A DNA stretch of 64,000 nucleotides from Peronospora farinosa (Eukaryota > Oomycota > Peronosporomycetes > Peronosporales > Peronosporaceae), in contig CANTFK010000096.1 of assembly GCA_947646735.1 (NCBI GenBank), positions 1-64,000 on the forward strand, given 5' to 3'. Made by a program: the position numbers and the translations under genes. Within the stretch, counting starts at the first letter, position 1. Each line of letters begins with the position of its first letter. The notes beneath the pieces are model-generated. The model worked only from the letters and a program-made list of their open reading frames with translations. It did no database searches and was not told the origin of the DNA. Shown here one piece after another: positions 22,741-34,400 of this stretch.

Positions 22741-23154
22741 AAGGAATTCCTAACACAACAACCCAACTGCGATCGGACGCAGAAAGAACAATTAAGGGCA
22801 AGTCAAGCAAGTGCAGGGCGGGTCAAGTGGTCAGAAGGTTCTGCTAAAGTGGTCAGAAGATTCAAACTTCTCCCTAATGGACTATTGGGATCTATTGGTA
22901 AGATCAACAAACAAGTACTCGGTTGATCTTGTGAAGATTCTCACAAGATCACCAAACCTCCTATTCCTATCCTGATTAGGATCAACATCGACTTAAGTCT
23001 ACCAAAAAGAAACAACCCGCCCTACCGACGGGTACACAAGGTGAGGAAAGCTATACAAACGGAATCGGGGTACCTCCTCCGTTAGTCGGTCGTCCGGGCG
23101 CCAGTGGAGAGTTGGAATCGCATCAGCAATTTTGCGAATCCCCACTCCACCACA

Positions 23155-26100
23155 GCTTTGCACTCAAGAAGCAAAAGGCGAAGCACACGCAATGGAGGAA
23201 AAAGTTGAAGAAGATGAATATTCAATGATATTCAAGGAAGATGCCTCAAGCAGTGACGACGAGTGTAAGCCTTTTGGATTAGTTCAGCATAGACCGAAGA
23301 TAACAAAAGCACCGCATCGCATCACAGCCCAGCTACGACATGACAAGAACCAATGAAGCGCGATGCTGGACACGGGAGCCTCAAGAAGTATTGTCGATAA
23401 GTCTTTTGTGGACGCTAGCACGAAATACGGATATGAGATGGTTCTACAAATGGCTACGTTGTTGAAACATAGGCCAATAGATGACTAGTAGTGGGGCCAT
23501 AGTCGCCCAGTTTCGTATTACGCAATTAAAGCCTGACTCGGTCATCACGCACCGCTTTCAAGTAGCAAAACATCTATGGTCATTGGACGGAATTTGCTGT
23601 AAACGCTGGGAATTACGATAAGTTTTCGAGACCGGCAGTACAATGACAAGAGCAGTGTAATGGGCCACATTTCATATATTGCATTAGCAAAAATAAACAA
23701 TTACATATGTAGGCAGGTGCTGTGCCCGAATATTGTGCACAGCGTGACAATTTGATATTGCTTTATTATTGAGGCCTAAAGTCCCAATTTGGACGAATGA
23801 TAATAGTTAACCTGAAAAAGTGTGGTTCCCGAAAGGCATTACGACTCAAAACCTTCGTAATTAGTACGAAATATAAACAAAATAGAAATCAGGGTTGAAA
23901 TTTACTTAAATTCTAATAATTGAACTTGAGTCTTCCTCAAGCGAACGTGTGAGCTAGTGACGGTACGTTCTAGCCCCATTACAAGCAGTGTATAACAATA
24001 TATACTGGGAAGGTCATGAACGCACCGCCTCAACCAGCCGACACAGAGTGTCTGGAGGAGTATAAAGAGCTAGCGGATTCAGCTGTTGATCCAAAGACTT
24101 GCTTCCAGAACATCTCGATACTGATGTCTCAAGGCATTATTTTGATCTGCTCGAGAAGAATCGCCATTTATATGACGACCACTTGGGACGTGTGCGGTTC
24201 ACTGATTTTGTGTTACTACGGTCACCTGATTATAAACCAGTACACGCCAAGCCTTATCCGATCCCACGCAACCTCGAGAATGCAGCAAGGCCGAGATTCA
24301 GCGTCTGATTAAGCTGGTTGTACTAGAACAGATTTGAAACTCTGAAATGGCTAGTCCAGCCTTTTTTGTGCCGAAACCGAATGGTTCACTGCGACTTCTA
24401 ATCGACTATAGAGTGTAACTCATTGGCTTCGTCGAACTCCATACTTCGTCCCTCGAATCCGCGAGATTCTGTTACGTCTCGCAAATGCACGATGCATAAC
24501 GACACTGGATGCCAACATGGGGTATTACGCTAAACAATTGGATAAATAAAGCCGGTTTCTTACTGTTTTTTGTCTACCATTGGTAAAGTATTAATACACG
24601 CGTCATCCAACGGAAATTACTACCGCACCTGCAAATATCAAGCCTGCATGTAAAAGGTAATCGGCGATCTGAAATTTGTCGCTGCATATTTGAATGATCT
24701 GCTATTTTTCCCGTAATGAAATGGAAGACTTAGAGCATCTTCGGGTGGTGTTCAAGCGACTTGACCAATATGGAGTCACATTAAATGTAAAGAAATGTTA
24801 TCTTCTACGACCGGAAGTAGATTACTTGGGCTATACACTGACTGCGGACGGAATGAAGCCGCAAGGAAAAACTAGTCAATCAATTAAGCAGCTTGCGATA
24901 ACGCGAAAGAGAAAAGATCTTCGACGATTTTTGGCATCACAGAGACGCTCGTGTTGCTGCCTGGGAGAAAGTTGCAGTGACATGGTGCCAAACAAAATCG
25001 CATTATGCCATCCATTGCATCGACTGACAAGTGCAATAGCTCCTTTCACATGGGTTCTAAGTGATACGAAGGCATTTTGGGATATACAAAGGTTATTTGC
25101 GGAGTCAAGTTCTCCTAGCCTTTCCTGACTTTACGATACCATTCTTTTGTAGTGGAAAACAACTTGGTGCATCATCATGCAAGATCACAAGATGATATAA
25201 TTTTACTCTCGTACACTCCATGAAAACCAGCTCAACTATACAACGATGGAGCTAGAATTGCTTTCGATTGTCGAGACACTCCGTGAATATCGGACTATGC
25301 TTATGGGATTACCATTAAGGGTCTATACGAACCATTAGAGCCTTATCTACCACACGGAAACGAACATGCGGGTAAAACGATGTAAATTTTCTCTCTCCGA
25401 GTATCAACTGACGATGTACAACATCAAGGTAGACAAGAACATTGGAGCAGACGCATTCTCGAGTATGCAATATGAAACTACGAAGAACAAGTTAACATCG
25501 GTTGACGAGCTATGTGCCGTCACAGATGACCCTTTGTGTGTGATGCATGGTCCTGTGTTTAGGCAACATCCAAAGACCCGATGATTAAAAAAATTAAGTC
25601 AGCATGTCTTTCAGCAAATACAACCAGATTATCAGATTGTTACTCTTCTTGGATGTAATTTGGTGACATACTAAAAACAAGTAATTATTTCAACCACGCT
25701 ATGAATTAGTACATTGATATCATGCGAGCCTAGGACATCCAGATAGTTAAAGTCTGTACAGGACTTTGCGCCAAAGTCTATATTGGCCCAGCATGGAAGC
25801 AACCATTGTGGACTTTATTTAGACATTCTTGGTGTGCAAGCGTGCAAATGTGCATGGTGGCAAACAAGACTATGGTCTACTACCACCAAGGACTATGACG
25901 ACCGTTAACCCATTTTATGTGGTGTATGTTTGTCTCATTGGGACCTACGACGACGAATACTACAGAATAAACGTAACTGATCAGGGAACAAGGTGGCTAG
26001 AAGTGGGTGTCCAAGCAAACAAGTTGGCGCTCACAACGACAAAGTTTTCGATCGAGAGTGGCGATGTCGTTACCCTCGACCACGTGACTTCATCCACGAC

Positions 26101-26400
26101 CAATGTACCGAATTTAGTGGTGCAGAGTTTCAAAAACTTTACGCAGCTATGGTATTAAGGCAAAACCTATCACGGCAAAGAATCCTCAAGCAAACGCTAT
26201 ATGTGAGCGGGTACATCTGTAGATCCTGAACATTATTCGCTGCTATGAGGATGTTGACTCGAAAAAAGCTATACACTACGCTTCCTCTGCTGTGCGTTCT
26301 AGTTACCACAGCGTTCTAGATGCATCGTTAGGACAGCAGATTTTCAAACAAGACATGATATCACGTCAGCTTTAGAAGTAAATTTGTAGCTATATATCTA
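23155..26400 (+). pseudogene. Pol remnant of gypsy element D (PR-RT-RH-IN)
   Basis: Fragments in gypsy order, broken by many stops: 'MLDTGASRSIVDKSF' (retropepsin, ~23364-23410); 'DDHLGRVRFTDFVLL' and 'PVHAKPYPIPRNLE' (RT N-terminus, 24130-24290); 'LDQYGVTLNVKKCYLL' and 'VDYLGYTLTADG' (RT, 24760-24850); 'LSEYQLTMYNIKVDKNIGAD' (RNase H end, ~25395-25455); and 'RDFIHDQCTEFSGAEFQKLY' (integrase core, 26075-26150). Clearly dead and more decayed than element C. Confidence 0.8.
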
Positions 26401-26664
26401 AGCAACGGTTCGAAGCGATCTTAGCCGACAATACCCTGGAAAAACACAAACGATTTTGCAACACTTTTACAACCCCGGCGGTCACATCATGTTCCGTGTT
26501 TCCAAAAACACTAAGCCAAAATACACGCAGTTTCGCAGGGACCATATTCGTATCGTACTGTTCATAGCAATGAAATAGTCATAATCGACAAAGGAGCATC
26601 GACTGACCTTGTTAATATTAGACGCATCTTTCCGTGATAAATCCTAGTGCTTCATGGGGGCGTA

Positions 26665-26879
26665 TGACATGCCAGTTAGAATGACAGATAGTCTATGACA
26701 TGAAACAGGTGAAAGATTATGACATGCCACAGTTGACAGGTTATGACAGCACGTTAGGCTAAGCACGATGGGGCTTATGGTCGTTTATTATTTTCAGATT
26801 CATTTTTATCTACATCTCCAAGAGCCTGTCCAGCAAGCTCCCGGAGCCGATAGCCCCTCTGCCAGCCGATAGCGTGTTA
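26665..26879 (+). repeat. LTR-D, 3' copy (215 bp)
   Basis: Starts TGACATGCC like the 5' copy; the end has mutated to GCGTGTTA. A short GGGGGCG tract immediately upstream could be the old polypurine tract. Confidence 0.75.
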
Positions 26880-28051
26880 TCGTTCTATGGTCGCTAAGTT
26901 AAAAGCTATAATCAGCCAGATCAAGATGACTTTATCACATAATGAATATTCTCCATGTATTTTGAATAAAAAACATACTTGAACCTTAGTTAAGGATGGC
27001 CGGTGCGATGCGAATGTCAAGTTTAAGGTCGTGGGAGGACTCTATAAGCAGCTTAGTGACTTTCATACATTAGAACGAGCATGGACTAGGTGCCACGAAG
27101 GAGGTTAATCTTTCAATTGTGATGAGCTTGTCTGATACAGGTGCCACATCTCCACTCCTTCTGAGCCTCCTTTATCTCTTCCAAAATCTCGTTCTCGATC
27201 AGCTTTGGCTGAGCATTCTCATCCTCTTCGATAGGATTGAGAAGCTTCAAAATTGTCATGAGATCCCGGACATGCCGCTGCTCTAAATGATCTCTTACAT
27301 TCTGCTTTAGCTTTGCGACATAGTATCTAAGTAGGCAATACACTGTTGAACACTGCAAATTTACATATAGCTTTTACTGTTAGCACAGGAAACAAGTTGG
27401 CGACGTGTTTCACACCTTTGAGCACGGTCAAATACACCAAGGATCCTGGAACTTACGTTCTTTTTAGCTGTTTGAACCTTGAAGCTGGTACCCTGTCTCG
27501 TGGCCTATTTGCTCAGGTTTGCTTTTTTTACTATTTAGATTCTCTTATATACAATACGCATACTCCGATAAGCTGTAATCTTTGTTAAGTAATGAACATT
27601 GATGTTCACCTTGCACATACTTGACGGAGCGAGATCTATACTCTCTTCTGAGCAAAAAGTCCTAACATTTATTCATAAAGCTATAAATGTATACCAATAC
27701 AAACACCAAGTCAATACTTATTAGTATGCTGCCAGCGTGTATGCATCGCGGTGTATTATGACTATTATGTGTTCAGTACAGCGACTGGCAGAGCGCCAAT
27801 ATGCTCTTTTTCATCCATGCGTTTCTAGTAGACACGGACGCGGACTCTAGCTGAGAAAGTTAAGAACGAATTACAAAAAAAGTTACTTCCGGACCCGTGC
27901 CAAACGCGTTTCGGCCCACCGCCGCGAGCCTCCTTAGTGACTTACCGATCGCAAAGCAAGCCTCCTCAGTAAATTACCGATCGCAAAGCGATCCTCCTCA
28001 ATGCATCGGCCTCTACCGCTGCCACACGTTTACCTATGCATCTAACATAGA
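26880..28051. other. Intergenic between elements D and A
   Basis: AT-rich sequence. A minus-strand 81-codon frame (27113-27358) with an acidic helical stretch has no recognised domain. A ~37-bp unit (CCTCCTTAGTGACTTACCG...) occurs twice in tandem plus a partial at 27924-28010. No complete gene is supported. Confidence 0.5.
27924..28010. repeat. ~37-bp tandem duplication
   Basis: Two adjacent copies of a unit containing ACCGATCGCAAAGCRA and GCCTCCT, plus a partial third, ~45 bp before element A. Confidence 0.7.
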
Positions 28052-28055
28052 CTAT

Positions 28056-29038
28056 TGTGGTGGAGTGGATTCTCAAACAACGTAGGAGATCCACAAACAC
28101 ACACAGCGCCGGACTGCCGACTTACGGAGGGGGTACCCCGATACCGTGTCGTATTGGCCTTGGGTCTCACCTTGTGTACCCGTCGGCTTGGCTGGTCTTG
28201 CTCCTCGGTTGACGCAGAAGACTTAAAGACTTGGTCTTTGTATAGGACTTGGACTTGGTGGTCCCCGAGTGGATATACTTCACTTGGGACCGGGTTTCTT
28301 GGGCTCAATCGACTTAGTCGAGAGCGATGCACCTGGTACTATGTACCCCTTTGGTGGCTGACTGTTCTTGGTCCTTGGACCCCTTTGTGTTCTTCCCCGT
28401 AGGGAAACCGCTTCCTGTAGCGGGTCGTAGAGTGTTGACACTTACTTGACACCTCAGGCCAACTATCCTGAGGTTCAACTTGCGTTGCTTGAGCCGTCTA
28501 ACACCTGCTGGACGTCGGGGGGGCCAAAGGGTATCCCGCCCGGAAGAGGTGAAGCGACGGAGAAGCTTAGGAGGGGCGCTTAAAGCTGCCACGTGTAATG
28601 CAAATTCGAGTGTGTTTATTTACCTTATACTTTGTATGCTTTTTCTTGCCTAACCCTAACCCTTTGATCTGGATAGTGCCACGTGTCGACTCTTGGAGGA
28701 AGAACTGGCTTCTTGGTACCTGTACTTTCTGTAATCTTCGATATTCTGTGTACCGATTCTGCACCCTCGGACATTAGGCCCCTGGGCCCCTGGGCCTCTG
28801 TACCCCTGTACCCCTGGGCCTCTGTACCCCTGGGCCCCAGGAACCTGTTTCCGGGACCTGGGGCCTGTGCTGACTCCGCACGTATGGGTCCTTATATTCT
28901 TAATACTGCGGAGCCTGGTGTGTGGTTGTAAATCCGCGAGGCCGGGTCGTGGTCACTCCCTCGGGGAAGTGACCAGAAGTATTCTTGCTCTTCGTTCCAT
29001 CTCCCTTAAACTCCAACTTTCCCTGGCACTTCACCACA
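28056..29038 (-). repeat. 3' LTR of element A (983 bp)
   Basis: In element sense it runs from TGTGGTGAAG (29038) to CACTCCACCACA (28056). It contains a TATAAGG-like box near 28890-28900, a C/G-rich minisatellite at ~28775-28850, and an AATAAA on the minus strand at 28615-28620 that could serve polyadenylation. Confidence 0.93.
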
Positions 29039-29361
29039 GCTGTCCCCTGCGCGCTGGTCTTTCGAACTGCGGTAAGACCACGTGCACCCTTGTCCAAACT
29101 CCTCGAATTAACAGTAAGTGATCCTACGTCGCTTGGGTGGTTGCGTTCACCAACTCACACGTCTTGTATCCGTTAGTGACTTCTCGTAATCTTTCCACCG
29201 GGTCTCAAGCACCTGACCGTTGGTCTTTTTCAGCACCTCCTGGACCTGACCCTGACGAGGTCGCCCCGACCGTGGACCTTATTGGGGAGCCCCCCCCCAA
29301 TTATCTGGAGGTCTCTCAAGCTTGGGAAGTTTTACGTGGCGCGGTGGAGCGGGCCCAGGCT

Positions 29362-31221
29362 ATGGAGACCCTCGCTGAGGAACACAGAGTCCTCCAACGG
29401 GCCTACCAGATGGAACATCGCCGGACCGCGGAATTACAGCGTCGCGTAGACGACCTCACGGAATTCGAGGTGACCCATGCGCCCCGGATACAGTCTTGGG
29501 TCCGGAATCTGGTCCACGAGCATGAAGTGGACCAGCTGGCCATCGCCGAGTACCGGGATGCACTCGCCCAACGGGTGGACAATTCTCGGGAAGTGGAAGA
29601 ATCCCGATCCCAGATCAAGTACTGGAAGGACCAGTACAACGAGGCTGTCGCAACTTCTTCGGCTGAGATTCGGTCGCTGGAGTCCAAGTTGGACGCACTT
29701 CGCAGTCCTCAAGAACTGTCCAAGCAAGTGTTGGTACTCCAGAAGGAGGTGGCCAACTACAAGAGCCGCGTGAAGACCCTCCTCCGGGAACGTGACCAGC
29801 TGCAGAAGCAGCTAACGGTTGCTCGAGGCATGGCGGCAAAATCGACCCCAGCCACGACCAAAGCCCGAAGTTCCAGAACGACGAAAAGGTCACGTTCGCC
29901 TTCATCCAAGGCTCGGTCGCCCCTTAAGCCGAAGAAGCGAAAAACCAATCGTGCCCCGGGGTCATCTGAGGCCGAGGATAGCAGTAGCGACGACTCGATG
30001 TTCGCCGCCATGGCCAGGTCGCGGGCTTCCAGTCGTCGCTCCGGCCCTGTACCCTCTACGTCAGAGGTCGGCCCCGAGGTCATAGACCTATCGACTAAGG
30101 CCAAGTCCAAAGTTCCCACTCCACCTTCAAGGCCCCCATCCCCTCGCACTTCCCACGCAGCGCCTCGGGCGTCAAAGAACAAGAAAGCTCGAACGACGTA
30201 CTCCGACGAGTTCTTGGAGATGTTTGGACCAGACTCTGAAACTGAGAGTGACGAGTCTAGCCATGCTAAGCGTAAGCCACCAGCCAAAAGTTCCCGCCGC
30301 AAGGGCCCCGCCGGCAAGGGTCCAGTACCACCCAAGGGTTCCAGCGGCAAAGGTCCAGCACCATCCTCCAAGGGTTCCAGCGGCAAGGGTCCAGCACCCG
30401 TACCAACACCTGAGGGTCCTGCCAGCCAGGGTCCCACTCATGATGCTTTCCCCGACCGTAACATCCACGGCTCTTCCCTTCCTGGTTATGCGACACCCAG
30501 CACGTTCGCCGCGGAAGATGTTGCCCCCTGGTCGATTTCCCAGGTAGGGGCCCTCGTTATCACCCAGCTGACGCCAGAGGATCTTTGGTCCAAGGTATCG
30601 CTTCCACTATCTTGGGTGGGTGCTTCTGAAAACCAGAAGCCCCAAAGTCCTCCAATCTGGAGCGAAGCCCTCATGAAGGACTCTCAACTTCAGCTTCTGA
30701 TGGACTCCTGTCCTTGGGCCCAGGGGGTCGTGACCGTAACCCCTATTTCTTTTCCAGTGTCCGGCTGGTTCAGTGACCTCGTGAAGCTCCATGATACGTA
30801 CGTCGATGCGTCACGCCAGAGTCTATGGGAAGACCGACACCGACTTCCTCTTTTCTCCGAGCTCCGTACAAAGAGCCAATACGCCTCTCGGCTGTCCAAT
30901 GCGAGGAAGAAACGGCGGGCCAAGGCGGTGAGGGCTTGGATGGACATACTTGAGAAGGTCCTGGAAGGGATGAAGGCCGGTCACTGTGACCTCGACATTC
31001 TTCTTGACCCCTATTTCCAGCCCATGATCCCGACCCGTCAGCTGACCGTCTGGTACCCAATCGTCACCACGGAGGATCCTCAGTTGGACTTGTTGAGGGC
31101 TTTGCATACCGCAGACGACACTGACCCCTGGCGCGTGTTCTATCGCAAGAACATTAAGGAACACCCCGCCTTCCAGGTCCCTCGTCTCTCCGGCAAATTT
31201 CGCCCGGCCACCGATGCATAA
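29362..31221 (+). CDS. Antisense ORF of element A: coiled-coil, basic/acidic protein of unknown function
   Basis: The frame is open on the plus strand from at least 29137 but its first ATG is at 29362, giving 619 residues. Upstream in-frame sequence (rich in P/D, from a possible 3' splice site at 29232/29233) reads like protein, so a 5' exon may be missing. Numbering from 29137: residues ~60-230 form a heptad-rich coiled coil; ~240-275 are basic with an NLS-like 'KPKKRKT'; 280-390 alternate acidic Ser/Asp and Pro/Ser; ~390-420 hold 'SSGKGPAP' repeats; and 450-690 is a more ordered C-terminal domain. No known family is recognised. It ends convergently with pol, 275 bp away. It could be an accessory retroelement protein or a captured host gene. 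Confidence 0.7.
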   Translation: METLAEEHRVLQRAYQMEHRRTAELQRRVDDLTEFEVTHAPRIQSWVRNLVHEHEVDQLAIAEYRDALAQRVDNSREVEESRSQIKYWKDQYNEAVATSSAEIRSLESKLDALRSPQELSKQVLVLQKEVANYKSRVKTLLRERDQLQKQLTVARGMAAKSTPATTKARSSRTTKRSRSPSSKARSPLKPKKRKTNRAPGSSEAEDSSSDDSMFAAMARSRASSRRSGPVPSTSEVGPEVIDLSTKAKSKVPTPPSRPPSPRTSHAAPRASKNKKARTTYSDEFLEMFGPDSETESDESSHAKRKPPAKSSRRKGPAGKGPVPPKGSSGKGPAPSSKGSSGKGPAPVPTPEGPASQGPTHDAFPDRNIHGSSLPGYATPSTFAAEDVAPWSISQVGALVITQLTPEDLWSKVSLPLSWVGASENQKPQSPPIWSEALMKDSQLQLLMDSCPWAQGVVTVTPISFPVSGWFSDLVKLHDTYVDASRQSLWEDRHRLPLFSELRTKSQYASRLSNARKKRRAKAVRAWMDILEKVLEGMKAGHCDLDILLDPYFQPMIPTRQLTVWYPIVTTEDPQLDLLRALHTADDTDPWRVFYRKNIKEHPAFQVPRLSGKFRPATDA

Positions 31222-31282
31222 AATGTTTAGTCAGCTAGCTTTCTGCCCCAACGCTTTTCCCTAACTTCACGTTCCTTCTCTT

Positions 31283-31346
31283 TGGCCTGTATCCCTGGGC
31301 TCCTGGGCCCCTGTACCTCCGGGCCCCTGGGCCCCGGTACCCCGGT
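31283..31346. repeat. C/G-rich minisatellite between convergent antisense ORF and pol
   Basis: Units of CCCCTGGGC/CCCTGTACC type, the same words that make up the LTR minisatellites at ~28775-28850 and ~39950-40075. It lies in the 275-bp gap (31222-31496) between two stop codons. Confidence 0.75.
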
Positions 31347-31496
31347 GCCCTAATACGCTGGGCCTTTTACAATACTTCGCAATCTCTTTTGTGCTGTCGC
31401 ACTCTCGAATATAATAACTTGACCCCCTTGTAAATGTATGACAAATACCGCCTCCTTCTTGCATCATCTTGGCCTTCCCAAGATGAACTCTCCCCA

Positions 31497-34400
31497 CTAC
31501 TCTTCATGACTCTGCATTGCCTCGAATCGGTTCCGAGTAGCCTGCCTGCGCTCATAGTCCCTAAGCAATCCCCCGCAGTTGAGGTCCACCTCATCCACCC
31601 ATGACGGGTCAGGATATCCTTTCCATTGTACCAGGTATTCACACTGGATCCGTCCGTACCGAGTTTTCCTTCCCATACGTCTGTCTAGAATCTTCTCCAC
31701 TTCGTATTCATCCTCTTCCAGTTCCGCGACCCAACTGTCTTCTGGCAATAGAGCTTCATCAAAATCCACCCGGTTCGCTTCGTCTACCACCAACACCGTA
31801 TCTGGTCTATCCGGGTATTGCCGGACCAGCTTCAATTTTGACACGTGTACCAACGGGTATATACGGTAGTCTGTTCCACTGATATCTAAACGAACGGCAT
31901 AGTCACCCACCAGTTCTCTCACTCGGAACGGCCCGTGCCATAGATGTGCCAGCTTTCGAGCATACCCCTCCTTGACCCGGTCCAAGTATAACCAGACTTG
32001 GGAATCCACCTCAATATGACCATCAACCACCTCCTCATTGTGGGCCTGGGCCCGACTTTCCATCGCAGATCGTAATAATTCGTTGGCTTGTTCCCTCGCT
32101 CTGCGATACTGACGTTGTACGCTATATCGCCATCGACGGGGCTCACATTCACGCCGCTTCGTGCTGCCTAACGGTATGGTGGCTTCTAGAGTACTTCGGG
32201 CATCCCAGCCATGTACCAAGAAAAATGGAGTTTCCTTTCGGATCCGGTCCTGGGCCGTATTCAACGCGAAAGTGAGCCTTTCTGCATAGGCATCCCAGTC
32301 CTTCTGATCTACCTCGGACACATACATTTTGATGGACCGTGTAATGGTCTGTACCATTCTCTCTGCTGTGCCATTGGCCTGTGGTCGATACGCCATAGTC
32401 GCCCGCTGTTTCTGCCCAATTATGCGGTTGAAAGCACGAAAGAAATCTGACATGAAACTGGGTTCTCTGTCGTGACGGATCGCCTCACTGGCCCCAAACC
32501 GACGGAATACGCACTCTTCGTAACCTTCTGCCACGGTTTGGGCCGACCTCGACGAACTAGCCTTGGCAATCACATATCCCGTAAACAGGTCCACCCAAAT
32601 CAACAGCTCGGTATTACCCTTGAACGATTTGGGCAAAGATGGGATGTGGTCCATCGCGATAACTTGGAACGGGCGGGTAGCTTGAATGTTCCCTGGACTT
32701 CTCCCCCGTAAGGTGGGGCCACCTTTGCCAGTCTCGCAGTCTACGCAAGTGCCAACATAGCGCTGAACACTCCGGAATAAGCCTTTCCAATAGAAATGTT
32801 TCCGGATCCGTTGGTATGTACGGCCAATTCCCTGGTGTCCCCCTTCTAGACTTGTATGGTAGTGGTGTAGAAAGTCTTGTTGTAGACTTTCGGGTATAAC
32901 TAGCCGAATCAACCCATCACGGTCCTCGTCTACTGTTCCCTGGTAAGGGCAGTACAGAAGAAGATCGTCATCATCCAAAGCGTAGTTCATCTCAATCTTT
33001 CCACACGTAAATGCCACCTCGGCCGATAGACTACCCCAGTTGCCCCGTAGGTAAATCTTCAAATCACGTATCCACATCTCTTCATCTTGGGCTGCTGCAA
33101 TTCGTTCGATCCTTATCCGTTGCACCACTTCCTCTTGCACGACTTCCGTCGGTATTCTGGATAGGGCCCGGGATCTCGTAACAGCTGTAACTCGCAATGC
33201 ATGGCTCTGGTCCTTGGGTATTAAAAGCTCAGGTAGACGGTTGATTGCTTCAAGGTCCTTGAACTCTTCTTCCGGCACTATATCGACACCCTGTTGCTGG
33301 TGCAAAGCCACGTTAGCAAGTCGGTCTGCACTTTGGTTCCATTCGCGCTTCATGTGTAGAAACTCGTGAACGGGCCAGGACCTGAGTTTTTCCAGGGCCT
33401 TCGCCCGTCGTACTGTCAGGCCCTGCGCCTTACACTCGATTTCTCCTCGCATCTGTCGCACGACCAGGTTAGAATCTCCACACACTACTAGACGTCTACG
33501 CTCCAGGTTCTCCAGTAGAAGGAAGCCCAACAATAGGCCTTCATACTCTGCCTCATTTACTGTCGCTTCAGTCAAATACCGGGAAGCAGCGGCGACTACC
33601 GTCCATTCCGGGAGTTGCCACACAATAGCACTGCAGGCTCCTCCCCCACGCTTAACTCGTGCAGACCCATCGAAACTGACCACGTACAAGACTTCCTCAG
33701 GTTCGACTGTAGGAGGAACCACCGTGATAGCTTGGCGCGGATGTCTCTTGGGGGCGATTGAAGATAGAATAGAGTCCACATTTTCGCGAGGCGTAATGCT
33801 TGCCGCTAATGTCCCCAGTATTTCATCTTCGCCCTTCTTGCACTTAACCACTTCTAACGTCCATTGAGACAGGAGTGCAGCCCAGTTTCCAAGGCGACCT
33901 TGTAGACCCGGTGACCGGACTATCCACGCCAGCGTTGAGTGTCGGGTCAAGACCTTGATAGGTCGGGTGACCAGTGACGTGTAGCAAAGGTCTAGTATTC
34001 GCAATAGCGCCAGCACTTCCTTGTCCACCAGCCCATAGTTGATCTCGTTTGGCTTCAAAGTCCGACTCGTGAAAGTTACCGGCATATACACCCCTTCATA
34101 TTCCTGCACCAGGGATGCCGAGATGGCCCACTCGCTAGCATAGACAATAATGACGGGTTCCCGGTCTGGATCAAAATGGCGGAGGATTGGGGCAGTGGCG
34201 ATCTTATTCTTTAACATAGCAAATGCTACCTGCACCCGGGCCCATCGGTCCTCCTCCTGGTCATCTCCCTGTATGTCCCCAGTCCTGCTTATCCGGTTTC
34301 GTAATACGTGGTAATCCACTTCCCTTAGTTCGTACAGGATGGATGCATAAATGGCGTAGTCCTCCAGGAACCGACTGTAATAGTTAAGACTCCCGAGAAA

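Larger units (their letters stand above)
20649..23154 (+). mobile_element. LTR-B copy, split by a nested LTR-A1
   Basis: Starts TGTGGTGAAG at 20649 and ends CACTCCACCACA at 23154; the LTR-B parts are 20649-21455 and 22741-23154 (~1.22 kb together). Both parts align in order to the reverse complement of the solo LTR-B at 45330-46585. The first part holds a cluster of GATCGCGATC-like words (20964-21180). Flanks TGGG and GCTT do not match, so the insertion lost its duplication or arose by recombination between elements. Confidence 0.75.
18709..26879 (+). mobile_element. Gypsy element D, ancient, nested with other LTRs
   Basis: Two 215-bp direct repeats (18709-18923 and 26665-26879) flank gag-like (19960-20403) and protease-RT-RNase H-integrase remnants (23155-26400) in plus orientation, the order of Ty3/gypsy. 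The repeat ends TGACA...TGTCA are inverted, as in LTRs, and a GGGGGCG purine tract precedes the 3' copy. All coding parts carry stops and frameshifts. It was invaded by an LTR-E-like sequence (19150-19689), LTR-B (20649-23154) and, inside that, LTR-A1. No target duplication is visible around the outer LTRs. Confidence 0.65.

Noticed and set aside
22696..22926. Gene at the end of LTR-A1
   Set aside because: The frame runs across the LTR-A1/LTR-B junction and reflects LTR sequence only.
27113..27358. 81-codon acidic helical protein on the minus strand
   Set aside because: Not recognised, no supported start or splice partners, located in repeat-rich DNA.
28645..28665. Telomere-like CCTAACCCTAACCC
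   Set aside because: Only two units, present identically in both LTRs of element A, so it is LTR sequence and not an interstitial telomere.
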